Of a stretch of 64,000 nt of DNA, positions 18,039 to 26,027 are shown in pieces. Source of the stretch: Alphaproteobacteria bacterium (GTDB taxonomy: Bacteria; Pseudomonadota; Alphaproteobacteria; Caulobacterales; Maricaulaceae); assembly GCA_018222865.1 (NCBI GenBank), contig JAAEZM010000003.1, forward strand, positions 200,199-264,198, in the 5' to 3' direction. Each line of letters starts with the position of its first letter. Position 1 is the stretch's first letter. The position numbers were made by a program, and so were the translations under genes. The notes under the pieces were generated by a model. That model was not told the origin of the DNA. It searched no databases and saw nothing but the letters and a program-made list of their open reading frames with translations.

Positions 18039-18887
18039 TTAGCGCTTAGCGGCCTCATATGCGAGCATGGCGCGCTTGCGATCCACACCCCAGTGATAAC
18101 CCGTCAGCTTTCCATTGGCTGCGAGCACCCGGTGGCAGGGGATGAGCCAGGAGACCGGATTCGCCCCGACGGCCGCTCCGATGGCCTGGAAGGCGCGTGG
18201 CGTGCCAACCGTCTCGGCCAGGGCCTTATAGCTCGTCGTCGCCCCGGTCGGGATGGAGAGCAGGGCGCGCCAGACCTGGCGTTGCCAGGGCGTGCCGTAA
18301 AGCGCCAGCGGGATGGGCGAACGCCCGGGCGCCTCGAATATCCGCTCCACCCAGCGACGTGCGTCCTCATCATCACGTTGATACTCTGCGGCGGGATAGC
18401 GCGCTTGCAGGTCCGCAAACCCGGTCGCGATGTCCGGATCGGCGAAGGCCAGCGCGGATAGGCCGCGCTCGGATACCAGGCAAATCGCTTGGCCGAAGGG
18501 GGACGGCGCCGCGCCCCAGCTGAAACGAAGCCCTGCGCCCCGACGTTTGGCATCCCCCGGGGTGACGGCCTCATGCGCGATAAACAGATCATGTAAACGC
18601 CCCGGGCCTGACAAGCCGGCTTCGAAGGCGGCATCCAGCATGTCAGCCCCGTCATCAATGGCCTCGCGTGCGGCATCATGAGCAAAGGCGCCCACATATT
18701 TTTTCGGACTCATGCCAACCCAACGCTGGAAGACGCGCTGGAAATGATGCGGTGACAGGCCGGCCAGACGGGCCAGTTCGTCCAGATCGGGATGATCGCG
18801 CCAGTTTTCACCGATATAGCCAAGGACTTCAGTGATGCGCGGATAATCGCGACTGGCTTCGTCGAGAGAGTAGAAATGAGCGGTCAT
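18039..18887 (-). CDS. Ada-like O6-methylguanine-DNA methyltransferase with AraC-type HTH
   Basis: 282 residues. The N-terminus (about 15-105) is an AraC-type helix-turn-helix (LDELARLAGLSPHHFQRVFQRWVGMSPKKYV). The C-terminus is the methylated-DNA-protein cysteine methyltransferase, with VGTPRAFQAIGAAVGANP and the active-site PCHRV. The zinc/phosphotriester-accepting N-terminal domain of E. coli Ada is absent, so it cannot sense methylphosphotriesters by that route. It probably repairs O6-methylguanine suicidally and may still bind DNA as a regulator. Confidence 0.9.
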   Translation of the reverse strand: MTAHFYSLDEASRDYPRITEVLGYIGENWRDHPDLDELARLAGLSPHHFQRVFQRWVGMSPKKYVGAFAHDAAREAIDDGADMLDAAFEAGLSGPGRLHDLFIAHEAVTPGDAKRRGAGLRFSWGAAPSPFGQAICLVSERGLSALAFADPDIATGFADLQARYPAAEYQRDDEDARRWVERIFEAPGRSPIPLALYGTPWQRQVWRALLSIPTGATTSYKALAETVGTPRAFQAIGAAVGANPVSWLIPCHRVLAANGKLTGYHWGVDRKRAMLAYEAAKR

Positions 18888-18896
18888 GAACGCAGA

Positions 18897-19463
18897 TTAC
18901 CGCGCTGAGGCGTGGGCTCCACCCGGATCTTGCGTCGGGTGAATGGCGCGACGGGCTGACTGTATCGCTTCTGCGAGGGCGTCGGCAAACTCGCCGCGCT
19001 CCTGCGGGGCCAGAAAGCTCCCCAAAACCAGGGACTTGCCATTGGCGCTCAACGCGACCTGGGCATGATGCTCATCGCGATCAATCAGGTTCAGGCGCAC
19101 CCAGGCGGTCGGCAGGCGGAAGCGGCGCATATGCCCGGTCGGATGCCGGCGGGTCACCTCAATATCGCGCGCATCGACACGCACCCATTCCCGGGCCCGG
19201 CCATCGCGATAGGAGATCCGGAAAGCCAGCCAGATCAGAAAGGCATCCAGCCCGAAAAACGGCATGACCGGCCAGGCGCCGATCGAGATGAACATCATGC
19301 CAGCCGTGAATGAAATCAGTGTGATGGCGATCATCAAGGCGATGAAGGCGGGATTGCGCAGCGACCGGTTGGGCGCCAGCTCGGCGTCCATGAAGGTCGG
19401 ACCGTCATATCGTTCGACGGTTTCAGCTTCTGCAGGCCAAGTTTCAACGATCATGCGAGGCAT
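18897..19463 (-). CDS. DUF2244 membrane protein
   Basis: About 188 residues from ATG 19463 (ATG 19454 is possible; the longer frame begins with TTG). Two adjacent membrane helices (IALMIAITLISFTAGMMF, and AWPVMPFFGLDAFLIWLAF) are followed by a soluble domain resembling a PH-like fold. It begins DAELAPNRSLRN, which is the usual DUF2244 opening. Its position divergent from nth is a recurrent alphaproteobacterial arrangement. Function unknown. Confidence 0.82.
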   Translation of the reverse strand: MPRMIVETWPAEAETVERYDGPTFMDAELAPNRSLRNPAFIALMIAITLISFTAGMMFISIGAWPVMPFFGLDAFLIWLAFRISYRDGRAREWVRVDARDIEVTRRHPTGHMRRFRLPTAWVRLNLIDRDEHHAQVALSANGKSLVLGSFLAPQERGEFADALAEAIQSARRAIHPTQDPGGAHASAR

Positions 19464-19597
19464 GGCTGTATAATTAGGGCGCAAATCTTTTCAGGCCAAT
19501 ATCCGGCATAGCTTATTCATGACCCTGCTGAGCCCGCCCTTGTTGGCGGCGGCGCAAAAATGATGACAGTCCGGGCTCGCTCTGCTTTTTTCGCGCC

Positions 19598-20290
19598 ATG
19601 GCCACTCCGAAAAAATCTCCCGCAAAGAAGAAGCGTGCCCCGCGCGGTCTTAATCGCGAGCAGGCGCTCGACCTGTTTGCGCGTCTGTCTGAAGACCGTC
19701 CCGATCCTCAAACGGAGCTGGATTATACCAATCCCTACACGCTTCTCGTCGCTGTAGCCTTGTCCGCTCAAGCCACGGATGTCGGGGTGAACAAGGCGAC
19801 GAAACTACTGTTTCAGGAAGCCGATACACCGCAGAAAATGGTGGCGCTGGGCGAAGACCATGTGCGCGACCGCATCAAGACGATCGGTCTTTTTCGCAAT
19901 AAGGCCAAGAATGTGATCGCCCTGTCTCACATGCTGATCGAGAAGCATGGCGGCGAGGTGCCGGCGGATCGCGAGGCGCTCGAGGCACTGCCCGGTGTTG
20001 GACGAAAGACGGCAAATGTTGTTCTGAATGAAGCTTTTGGCGTGCCGACGATCGCTGTCGATACCCATATCTTCCGGGTCTCTAACCGGACCAGGCTCGC
20101 CCCCGGCAAAAACCCGGACGAGGTCGAAGCCCGGCTTGAGAAAATCACCCCGGAAGCGTTCAAGAAGGGCGCGCATCACTGGCTGATCCTGCATGGGCGC
20201 TATCTCTGCAAGGCGCGCAAGCCGGAATGCTGGCGCTGCATGATCGAAGATATCTGTCAGTTCAAGGAAAAGACGCCAGCGCCGAAATAG
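19598..20290 (+). CDS. nth: Endonuclease III (DNA glycosylase/AP lyase)
   Basis: 230 residues with a basic N-terminal extension (KKSPAKKKRAPRG). It excises oxidised pyrimidines and cleaves abasic sites. It shows the helix-hairpin-helix LPGVGRKTANVV with the catalytic Lys, the VDTHIFRVSNR motif with the catalytic Asp, and the 4Fe-4S cluster C-x6-C-x2-C-x5-C near the end (CKARKPECWRCMIEDIC). The 3' end faces the DASS transporter gene, with a 9-bp gap. Confidence 0.97.
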   Translation: MATPKKSPAKKKRAPRGLNREQALDLFARLSEDRPDPQTELDYTNPYTLLVAVALSAQATDVGVNKATKLLFQEADTPQKMVALGEDHVRDRIKTIGLFRNKAKNVIALSHMLIEKHGGEVPADREALEALPGVGRKTANVVLNEAFGVPTIAVDTHIFRVSNRTRLAPGKNPDEVEARLEKITPEAFKKGAHHWLILHGRYLCKARKPECWRCMIEDICQFKEKTPAPK

Positions 20291-20299
20291 GCGGATCGA

Positions 20300-21820
20300 T
20301 CAGCCAAAGAAAACCGGGCCGAGCGTTACGCCGATCAGGCTGATAATCACGATTGCTGCCAGATTGATCCGGAAGCCCGCCTTGATCATCTGCCCCTGGG
20401 AAACAGCACCGGAGGCATAGACGATGGCATTGGGCGCTGTGGCGACGGGCAGCATGAAAGCGGTCGAGGCTGCAATCGCGACCGGGACGACAAGATGCTC
20501 AGGCGGGATGCCGGCATTGACCGCTAGAACGCCCAGCACTGGCAGAAAGGCTGTCGTGGTTGCGACATTGGATGTGACTTCCGTCAGGAAAACCACTGTT
20601 GCGACCATGGCGAGGATCAAAAGCGGCAGGGGCCAGCTTTCAAGGAAACTCATCTGATTGCCCAGGAAATCCGCCAGACCGGTGGAAGACAGCGCTGCAG
20701 CCAGGGACAGACCGCCACCAAACAGGATGATGACATTCCAGGGCAGGCGCGCCAGCCCGGCCCAATCCATCAGGGCAGAGCCCTTCTTGTCCGGACATCC
20801 TGACGGGATCAGGAAGGCGAGGAGTGCGCCCATCACGGCGATTTGCGTATTACCCAGCTGCAGCGTGACAGGCAGCTCCAGCCCTTGAGAGAGCGAGGCG
20901 AGCAGCGGATTCCAGCCCCAGTCCATCCCGGGTTGACCGATCAGCTCGCCAGGCAGGACCCGGCCCATCCATAACAGCGCGACCGTCCCGAACAGGATGG
21001 CAACGCGCAATTCCGGCTGGGTCATCGGGCCGAGCTTGGCCAGTTCGGCGTCGAGATGCTGGCGCGCTGCCTCGCTTTTCTCGCCCTTGCCCAGTTTGAA
21101 AACAAACCGGGTCAGGATGAGCCAGGCTGCGGGAATGATCAAAAGGACAGTCGGCAGGCCCAGCGCCATCCATTGTGCGAAATCGACAGAGCGGCCGAAT
21201 TCGTTTTCCAGATAGCCAATGCCGATGAGATTGGTGGGTGTGCCCACCGGCGTTGCCATGCCGCCAATGGAGGCCGCATAGGCCACGGCGAGTGCGAGCG
21301 CTGTTCCGAACTTCGCCTTGTCGCCCAGGTTTGGCATTTCGCTTTCGACTTCTTCGGCCACTTTCAGCGCGATGGGGATCATCATCAGCGTGGTTGCGGT
21401 GTTGGAAATCCACATCGACAAGAGCGCGGAGGCGGCCATGAAACCGCCAATCAGGGCAGTCGGGCGGCTACCGAACTTCTTGACGATATTCAGTGCGATC
21501 CGGGCGTGGAGATTCCATTTCTCAATTGCCAGCGCGACGATGAATCCGCCCAGCAATAGCATCACGATCGGGCTGGCATAGGGCGCCGTCGCGGCGCCTG
21601 TCGAGGTGATGCCAAACAGCGGGAAAAGCGCGATGGGGACGAGTGCGGTTGCGGCAATCGGGAGGGCTTCGGTGGCCCACCAGCAGGCCATCATCAGACC
21701 CAGGGATGCCAGCAGCCAGGCTTCCGGGGAAAGCGTATCGGGGCGCGGCAAGAGCTGTAATCCCACCGCGAGCACCAGGCCGAGGATCAAACCGATCTGC
21801 TGGCTCTTTGAACGCCCCAA
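20300..21820 (-). CDS. DASS/SLC13-family sodium:dicarboxylate (anion) symporter
   Basis: 506 residues with about 12 membrane helices. Both hairpin SNT-type signatures of the divalent anion:Na+ symporter family are present: WISNTATTLMMIP in the first half and TSNVATTTAFLP in the second. It probably imports C4-dicarboxylates or related anions. The only in-frame start ahead of the first helix is TTG 21820, preceded by AGGG; a stop lies two codons upstream of it. It lies next to, and on the same strand as, the zinc-finger gene. Confidence 0.88.
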   Translation of the reverse strand: MGRSKSQQIGLILGLVLAVGLQLLPRPDTLSPEAWLLASLGLMMACWWATEALPIAATALVPIALFPLFGITSTGAATAPYASPIVMLLLGGFIVALAIEKWNLHARIALNIVKKFGSRPTALIGGFMAASALLSMWISNTATTLMMIPIALKVAEEVESEMPNLGDKAKFGTALALAVAYAASIGGMATPVGTPTNLIGIGYLENEFGRSVDFAQWMALGLPTVLLIIPAAWLILTRFVFKLGKGEKSEAARQHLDAELAKLGPMTQPELRVAILFGTVALLWMGRVLPGELIGQPGMDWGWNPLLASLSQGLELPVTLQLGNTQIAVMGALLAFLIPSGCPDKKGSALMDWAGLARLPWNVIILFGGGLSLAAALSSTGLADFLGNQMSFLESWPLPLLILAMVATVVFLTEVTSNVATTTAFLPVLGVLAVNAGIPPEHLVVPVAIAASTAFMLPVATAPNAIVYASGAVSQGQMIKAGFRINLAAIVIISLIGVTLGPVFFG

Positions 21821-21830
21821 GATTTAGACC

Positions 21831-22028
21831 CTAGGCGTTCGGGTCTTCAGGGGAGCCGGAGCGCACATAGCGGCGATCGCAATAGGGACATTCCACAAAA
21901 TCGGCCTCGCCCATTTCCAGGAAAACGCGCGGGTGACCCAGGGCACCTCCACCGCCATCACAGGCGATACGGTGGCCTTTAACGGCAATAATCTCCGACG
22001 GCGGGATGGATTTGGCAGCTTCAGCCAT
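21831..22028 (-). CDS. Zinc-finger (zf-CHCC/NDUFS6-like) protein
   Basis: 65 residues from ATG 22028, with GAGGG 7 bases upstream. The conserved pattern is present: GHRIACDGGGGALGHPRVFL, then ECPYCDRRY. It gives one Cys, a His in GHPRV and a C-x2-C pair as zinc ligands. The family is related to the complex I subunit NDUFS6/NUMM and is standard in Alphaproteobacteria. A role in or near respiratory complex I is known for the homologues and inferred here. Confidence 0.82.
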   Translation of the reverse strand: MAEAAKSIPPSEIIAVKGHRIACDGGGGALGHPRVFLEMGEADFVECPYCDRRYVRSGSPEDPNA

Positions 22029-22106
22029 GGACAAGCCCTCATGGACAGGACGAAAAGTGACGCCTAACTATGGCTTTTAGCCCTCGCCCGTCAATTCCGA
22101 GTCGAC

Positions 22107-23069
22107 ATGTCCGATACATCCCACCTGCCTGAATACGCCCTGGAAGCCATTGATCTGCGCAAGACCTATGGTGGAACCAAGAAGGCGCCGCCGAAAGAAG
22201 CCTTGAAAGGCGTGACCTTACGCGTGCCGCGCGGGTCGATCTTTGGATTGCTGGGGCCAAATGGCGCCGGCAAGTCGACATTCATCAATATTTTCGCGGG
22301 CCTGGTGAATAAGACCTCCGGCACGGTGAAGACCTGGGGCATTGATATCGACAAGGATAGTCGCGCGGCGCGCGCGGCCATCGGCGTTGTGCCTCAGGAA
22401 ATCAATATGGATGTGTTTTTCACGCCCTATGAAACGCTCGAATTGATGGCCGGGTTTTATGGCGTGCCGAAAGCGGAGCGTCGGACTGAGGAATTACTCG
22501 AAGCGGTCGGTTTGTCTGACAAGCGCAATGCCTATGTGCGGCAATTATCCGGGGGCATGAAGCGTCGGCTGCTGGTGGCGAAGGCGATGGTGCACACGCC
22601 GCCCATTCTGGTGCTCGATGAGCCGACGGCCGGTGTCGATATCGAATTGCGGCGCCAGCTCTGGGACTATGTGCGCGAATTGCATGCTCGCGGAACCACG
22701 ATTGTGCTGACCACGCACTATCTCGAGGAGGCCCAGGAATTGTGTGACGAGATCGCCATTGTCGATCAGGGCCAGGTGGTGGCGTGCGAGCCCAAGGAAC
22801 AGCTCCTCAAGCGCATGGACAAGAAAACCTTGGTGATTGACCCGGTTGACGCTCTCAATGCGGTGCCGGCCGAGTTTGCCGCTTATGACGCGGAAATCCG
22901 CGCTGGCGGCGCGCTCGCGATCACCTATCGACAGGGCCAGCAATCGGTTGCGGAGATGATCGAGACTTTCCGCGGGTCCGGCGGTCGCATTGATGATTTG
23001 CGAACCGAAGAGCCTGATCTCGAGGATGTCTTCCTGGCGCTGACCTATAATCGTGAGGAGGGGGCATAA
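22107..23069 (+). CDS. ABC transporter ATP-binding protein (ABC-2 exporter type)
   Basis: 320 residues. Walker A is GPNGAGKST, the signature is LSGGMKRRLLVAKAM, Walker B is ILVLDEPTAGVD and the switch His is in LTTHYLEEAQ. The C-terminal extension (about 240-320) resembles DrrA/CcmA-type exporters. A permease would be expected next door but none is present: the next gene encodes a small two-helix protein and the upstream one is divergent. The transmembrane partner must be elsewhere or lost. Confidence 0.92.
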   Translation: MSDTSHLPEYALEAIDLRKTYGGTKKAPPKEALKGVTLRVPRGSIFGLLGPNGAGKSTFINIFAGLVNKTSGTVKTWGIDIDKDSRAARAAIGVVPQEINMDVFFTPYETLELMAGFYGVPKAERRTEELLEAVGLSDKRNAYVRQLSGGMKRRLLVAKAMVHTPPILVLDEPTAGVDIELRRQLWDYVRELHARGTTIVLTTHYLEEAQELCDEIAIVDQGQVVACEPKEQLLKRMDKKTLVIDPVDALNAVPAEFAAYDAEIRAGGALAITYRQGQQSVAEMIETFRGSGGRIDDLRTEEPDLEDVFLALTYNREEGA

Positions 23070-23218
23070 ATCCCCGCCGCATCCTGCCAGAAGACGGTAA
23101 AAACCCGCCTCGTGAAAGAGGGATAAAACGGCTACACTTCCCGTAAGCTCTGCCCGATTTCCGGCATAGTTTCCGTGTATTCGATCTCGCGTACGCAAAA
23201 GAGAGACGGGAGAGGAAA

Positions 23219-23590
23219 ATGTTCCGAACTATTCGCCACTTATTCGCCATCATGGTCACTGCGCCACTGTTTCTGGGCCTGACCTGGTTTTTCGGAATTT
23301 ATCTCCATCCCCAAGGTTCCACAGGGGCCGGTTTTTCTTTTGTCCTGATCTTGCTGAGCGCGATCGCCTCGCTAGTCGTTTATCGATGGCTGGCCCGTCC
23401 GGGTCCCAAAGTACGCTTTCGCAATAAGGGCGTGGATGGGTATGACCGCGATTTCGGACTTGGCATGACAGGATATGCTGAGCACAAGGGCGCGCGTCGT
23501 CGCCGTGATGACGATCCAGACCCGGACAGTGTCGGCGGGCGGCGCAATTCCGGCGATGGCGACCTCGATGGCGAGGAAGGGCTCGCCTGA
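23219..23590 (+). CDS. Small membrane protein, unknown
   Basis: 123 residues. Two membrane helices (about 8-28 and 39-58) are followed by a charged, low-complexity C-terminal tail (RRRRDDDPDPDS, then repeated Gly/Asp). It has a good GAGAGGAAA ribosome site. No family recognised. It lies 150 bp downstream of the ABC ATPase and is too small to be its usual ABC-2 permease. Confidence 0.65.
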   Translation: MFRTIRHLFAIMVTAPLFLGLTWFFGIYLHPQGSTGAGFSFVLILLSAIASLVVYRWLARPGPKVRFRNKGVDGYDRDFGLGMTGYAEHKGARRRRDDDPDPDSVGGRRNSGDGDLDGEEGLA

Positions 23591-23618
23591 GGCCGTCCAT
23601 CAGACCCGGTCGCGAGCG

Positions 23619-24710
23619 CTAGGGCGCGTCGCCATCGCTCGCGACAAAACCATCCCAGCTGCTCATATAGTCAATAAAGGCTGGGCCGAGGCCTTCAGCC
23701 TGCAAATGGGCCCGGCTGACCGGAAGAGCGGCGGGTTCGAATGACGGGTTCGCGCGCATCTTTTCCGGGAAGTCATGGTGCAGGATACCGCTGCGCCCGA
23801 GGATGGCGAAATCGAGCCCGGCATCCAGCGCACGCCGAACATCGGCTGCGGTCGAGATCTGACCCGCCGAACCCAGCCGCACAGCACCGCGCTCCAGAGA
23901 TGTGAAATGCTCAAGCAGGGATTTGTCCTGGAAGGCCTCCTCCTGCGGCATTTTGAATGTGTCCCATAAGGACAGGTCCAGATAATCAATTGTCTGGTCG
24001 GCAAACAGGCGCTGAACAATCTCGATCATCTCGCCCAGCTGCATGCCGAAACGTTCCGGAGACAGGCGCACGCCGAGACTGAAATCCGCCCGACATACCG
24101 CCCGCACACCCTCGATCAGGTCGAAGAGTATACGCGAGCGGTTTTCCAGCGACCCACCATATTGGTCATCGCGGTGATTGATTTTCGGGCTGATGAACTG
24201 GCTCAGGATATAGCCATGGGCCCCATGCAGCTCGACACCGTCAAACCCGGCCTTGTCCGCACGCTTGGCAGCGGCGATGAAATCATCCTTCAAGCGCTCA
24301 ACCTCGTCAGTGGTAAGGGCCTTGGCGCCATGTTTTTCATTGTCTGACGGGCATTCCGGGGGGGCGTCGATCAAATCCTGTGGTGTGCGCATGCCGGCAT
24401 GATGCAATTGCACGATGGAATGCGTGCCAGCTGCATTGAGGGCGTCGGCCAGACGGCTGAGCCCGTCGAGATGTTTGTCACTCCAAATGCCAAGCTGCCC
24501 GGGAAAGCCGATACCGCGCTCCCGCACATGGCTTGCACAGGTCGAGACTGCCCCGAAACCGCCCTCGGCGCGCTTGGTCAGCCAGTGAAATTCATCCTCG
24601 CTGAGCGTACCATCCGCATGACTTTGCAGATTGGTCAGCGGTGCGAGCATGAAGCGGTTGGACCAGTTTGGCCCGTGCTGGAGGGAGAGCGGGGAGAAGG
24701 GGTCTGTCAT
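23619..24710 (-). CDS. NADH:flavin oxidoreductase, Old Yellow Enzyme family
   Basis: 363 residues. FMN-dependent ene-reductase fold: IVQLHHAGMRTP near residue 100; GFDGVELHGAHGYILSQF and the SPKINHRDDQYGGSLENR region (about 165-195) that is diagnostic for the family; then GVRLSPERFGM; and the C-terminal phosphate-binding FAILGRSGILHHDFP. It probably reduces activated double bonds with NAD(P)H; the physiological substrate is unknown. It stands alone on the minus strand, upstream of the tRNA-Arg gene. Confidence 0.92.
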   Translation of the reverse strand: MTDPFSPLSLQHGPNWSNRFMLAPLTNLQSHADGTLSEDEFHWLTKRAEGGFGAVSTCASHVRERGIGFPGQLGIWSDKHLDGLSRLADALNAAGTHSIVQLHHAGMRTPQDLIDAPPECPSDNEKHGAKALTTDEVERLKDDFIAAAKRADKAGFDGVELHGAHGYILSQFISPKINHRDDQYGGSLENRSRILFDLIEGVRAVCRADFSLGVRLSPERFGMQLGEMIEIVQRLFADQTIDYLDLSLWDTFKMPQEEAFQDKSLLEHFTSLERGAVRLGSAGQISTAADVRRALDAGLDFAILGRSGILHHDFPEKMRANPSFEPAALPVSRAHLQAEGLGPAFIDYMSSWDGFVASDGDAP

Positions 24711-24873
24711 GGCGGTTCCGGGCGCGGGAAGTGATCAGGTGTTTGCGCCACCATGGCAAAATCAATCGGGCCGCGTCCAGTGCGGCAAGCCGCCGAGCTG
24801 AGACCAAGCTGGAAATCCCTGAGCCCAGCCGATTGCGCCCCCCGCCGGCATCAGGTATCAGTCCGAGTTCAAC

Positions 24874-24950
24874 GCACCTATAGCTCAGCTGGATAGAGCG
24901 CTGCCCTCCGAAGGCAGAGGTCAGAGGTTCGAATCCTCTTAGGTGCGCCA
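24874..24950 (+). tRNA. tRNA-Arg (anticodon CCG)
   Basis: 77 nt including an encoded CCA. The acceptor stem GCACCTA pairs with TAGGTGC. D arm GCTC/GAGC, anticodon stem CTGCC/GGCAG with loop CTCCGAA (anticodon CCG, reads CGG), and T arm AGAGG/CCTCT around TTCGAAT are all intact. Confidence 0.97.
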
Positions 24951-25043
24951 TTCTTTCCATTGTTCCCGCTCCGCTCGACCCGAGCCTGATGCCGCTGTCG
25001 GCGTTGGGGGCGATGCTCACATGGAACGCGCTCAAGGCTGAAG

Positions 25044-25075
25044 AGTTCGAACCTAATCCCGCAAGGTGCGCCATT
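25044..25075 (+). repeat. Degenerate copy of a tRNA 3' end
   Basis: About 120 bp beyond tRNA-Arg, the sequence AGTTCGAACCT is followed by AGGTGCGCCATT at 25064-25075. The latter is identical to the tRNA-Arg 3' end plus two flanking bases (AGGTGCGCCATT at 24941-24952). The rest of the tRNA is not recognisable. It may be an attachment-site scar or a decayed tRNA duplicate; coincidence cannot be excluded for a 12-bp match. Confidence 0.35.
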
Positions 25076-25352
25076 TCCCTGTCCCGGCAGAGGTCGGGAT
25101 CCATCTCACGCTTGTTCGCTCCGCGAACCGCTCCGAAGTTGCGCCCTTGCGTGGGTCGTTCTCAAAAATAATATGGACAATTTAATATGCTATAACATTG
25201 ATTATATACGGAAATTTTCACTTAGATAAAATTTTCGCCTATCTCTAAACGTGAAATCAACTCCGCTTCTGTAGTGTCCCCATCGAACAAGAACACGGTC
25301 GATGAAACGGCCGGGCTTACTGGGTGAGATAAAGAGAACCGGGGAATGAAAA
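25076..25352. other. AT-rich intergenic region before the TonB-domain gene
   Basis: No gene is seen. The first 90 bases are GC-rich. From about 25160 to 25260 the sequence turns strongly AT-rich (TTTAATATGC, TTATATACGG, GATAAAATTTTCG), which fits a promoter region for the gene at 25353. No single -35/-10 pair is convincing. Confidence 0.35.
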
Positions 25353-25697
25353 ATGGGAAACTGGAAAAATAACGCATTGATTGCCGCCATCGCTCTGAGC
25401 GCTGGCATGGTCGCCGCACCGGCTCTGGCACAGGATGCGCCAGCGCGCGAAGTTGTGCATGTTGAAGCGCCGGAATATCCGCGCGGCGCCGAACGCCGCA
25501 ATGTGGAGGGCTTTGTTGTTGTGAGCTACTCCATCGATGCGAATGGTGATGTTGTTGACGCCGCGGTTGCTGAAGCGCAGCCGGAAGGGATTTTTGACCG
25601 CGCCGCGCTGCGTGCGGTTGAAAGCTGGCGCTTTGTCGAAGCCGCAGCTCAGACGGATGGCCACTCTACCCGTCTGAACTTCGAGCTCTCCGACTAA
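25353..25697 (+). CDS. Secreted TonB C-terminal-domain protein
   Basis: 114 residues. A signal peptide (IAAIALSAGMVAAPALAQ) ends in ALA-Q, so the mature protein should be periplasmic rather than anchored. The remainder is a TonB C-terminal-type domain: APEYPRGAERRNVEGFVVVSYSID (region, about 35-58), GDVVDAAVAEAQPEGIFDRAALRAVESWRF (region, about 62-90). Unlike real TonB it has no proline-rich spanner and no membrane anchor. The role is unknown; family members are usually named energy-transducer-TonB-like. Confidence 0.82.
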   Translation: MGNWKNNALIAAIALSAGMVAAPALAQDAPAREVVHVEAPEYPRGAERRNVEGFVVVSYSIDANGDVVDAAVAEAQPEGIFDRAALRAVESWRFVEAAAQTDGHSTRLNFELSD

Positions 25698-25739
25698 AGG
25701 CCAATTTCTCTTCTGAATGCTTGCCTGGCGTCGTGACTT

Positions 25740-25765
25740 GGCGGATCCGGATTCTTGGATCCGCC
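25740..25765. terminator. Hairpin between convergent small genes
   Basis: GGCGGATCC at 25740-25748 pairs with GGATCCGCC at 25757-25765 around an 8-nt loop. It lies between the convergent ends of the TonB-domain gene and the 61-residue membrane gene. There is no T tract, so terminator activity is plausible but not certain. Confidence 0.5.
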
Positions 25766-25776
25766 AGTCTCATGGC

Positions 25777-25962
25777 CTATTCTGCCAGACACCAAACTCC
25801 GGTGCAGACGCCGAAGGCCAGTTGCATGATCAGGTCCATGAGGCCGGTCAGGATCAGCAATGGCAAGCCGACATAGGCAAAGACCAGCCAGACCGCCATG
25901 AGTGTCGGGCGCGGTTCGGTGATGGCGTGGCCCATCACAATTTCTGCTTTACGTGAGAACAT
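25777..25962 (-). CDS. Small membrane protein, unknown (61 aa)
   Basis: 61 residues. A short polar N-terminus (MFSRKAEIVMGHAITEPRP) precedes one long or two short hydrophobic segments (LMAVWLVFAYVGLPLLI, then MDLIMQLAFGVCTGVWC). No ribosome site is obvious, so the gene is supported mainly by its membrane-like composition, the flanking hairpin and the lack of any competing frame. No family recognised. Confidence 0.5.
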   Translation of the reverse strand: MFSRKAEIVMGHAITEPRPTLMAVWLVFAYVGLPLLILTGLMDLIMQLAFGVCTGVWCLAE

Positions 25963-26027
25963 GGCGTTTTGATCTCGTCTGCGACGTGGATTAAGACGCT
26001 AGAAGCATAACCGTGAAGCAAGACTAA

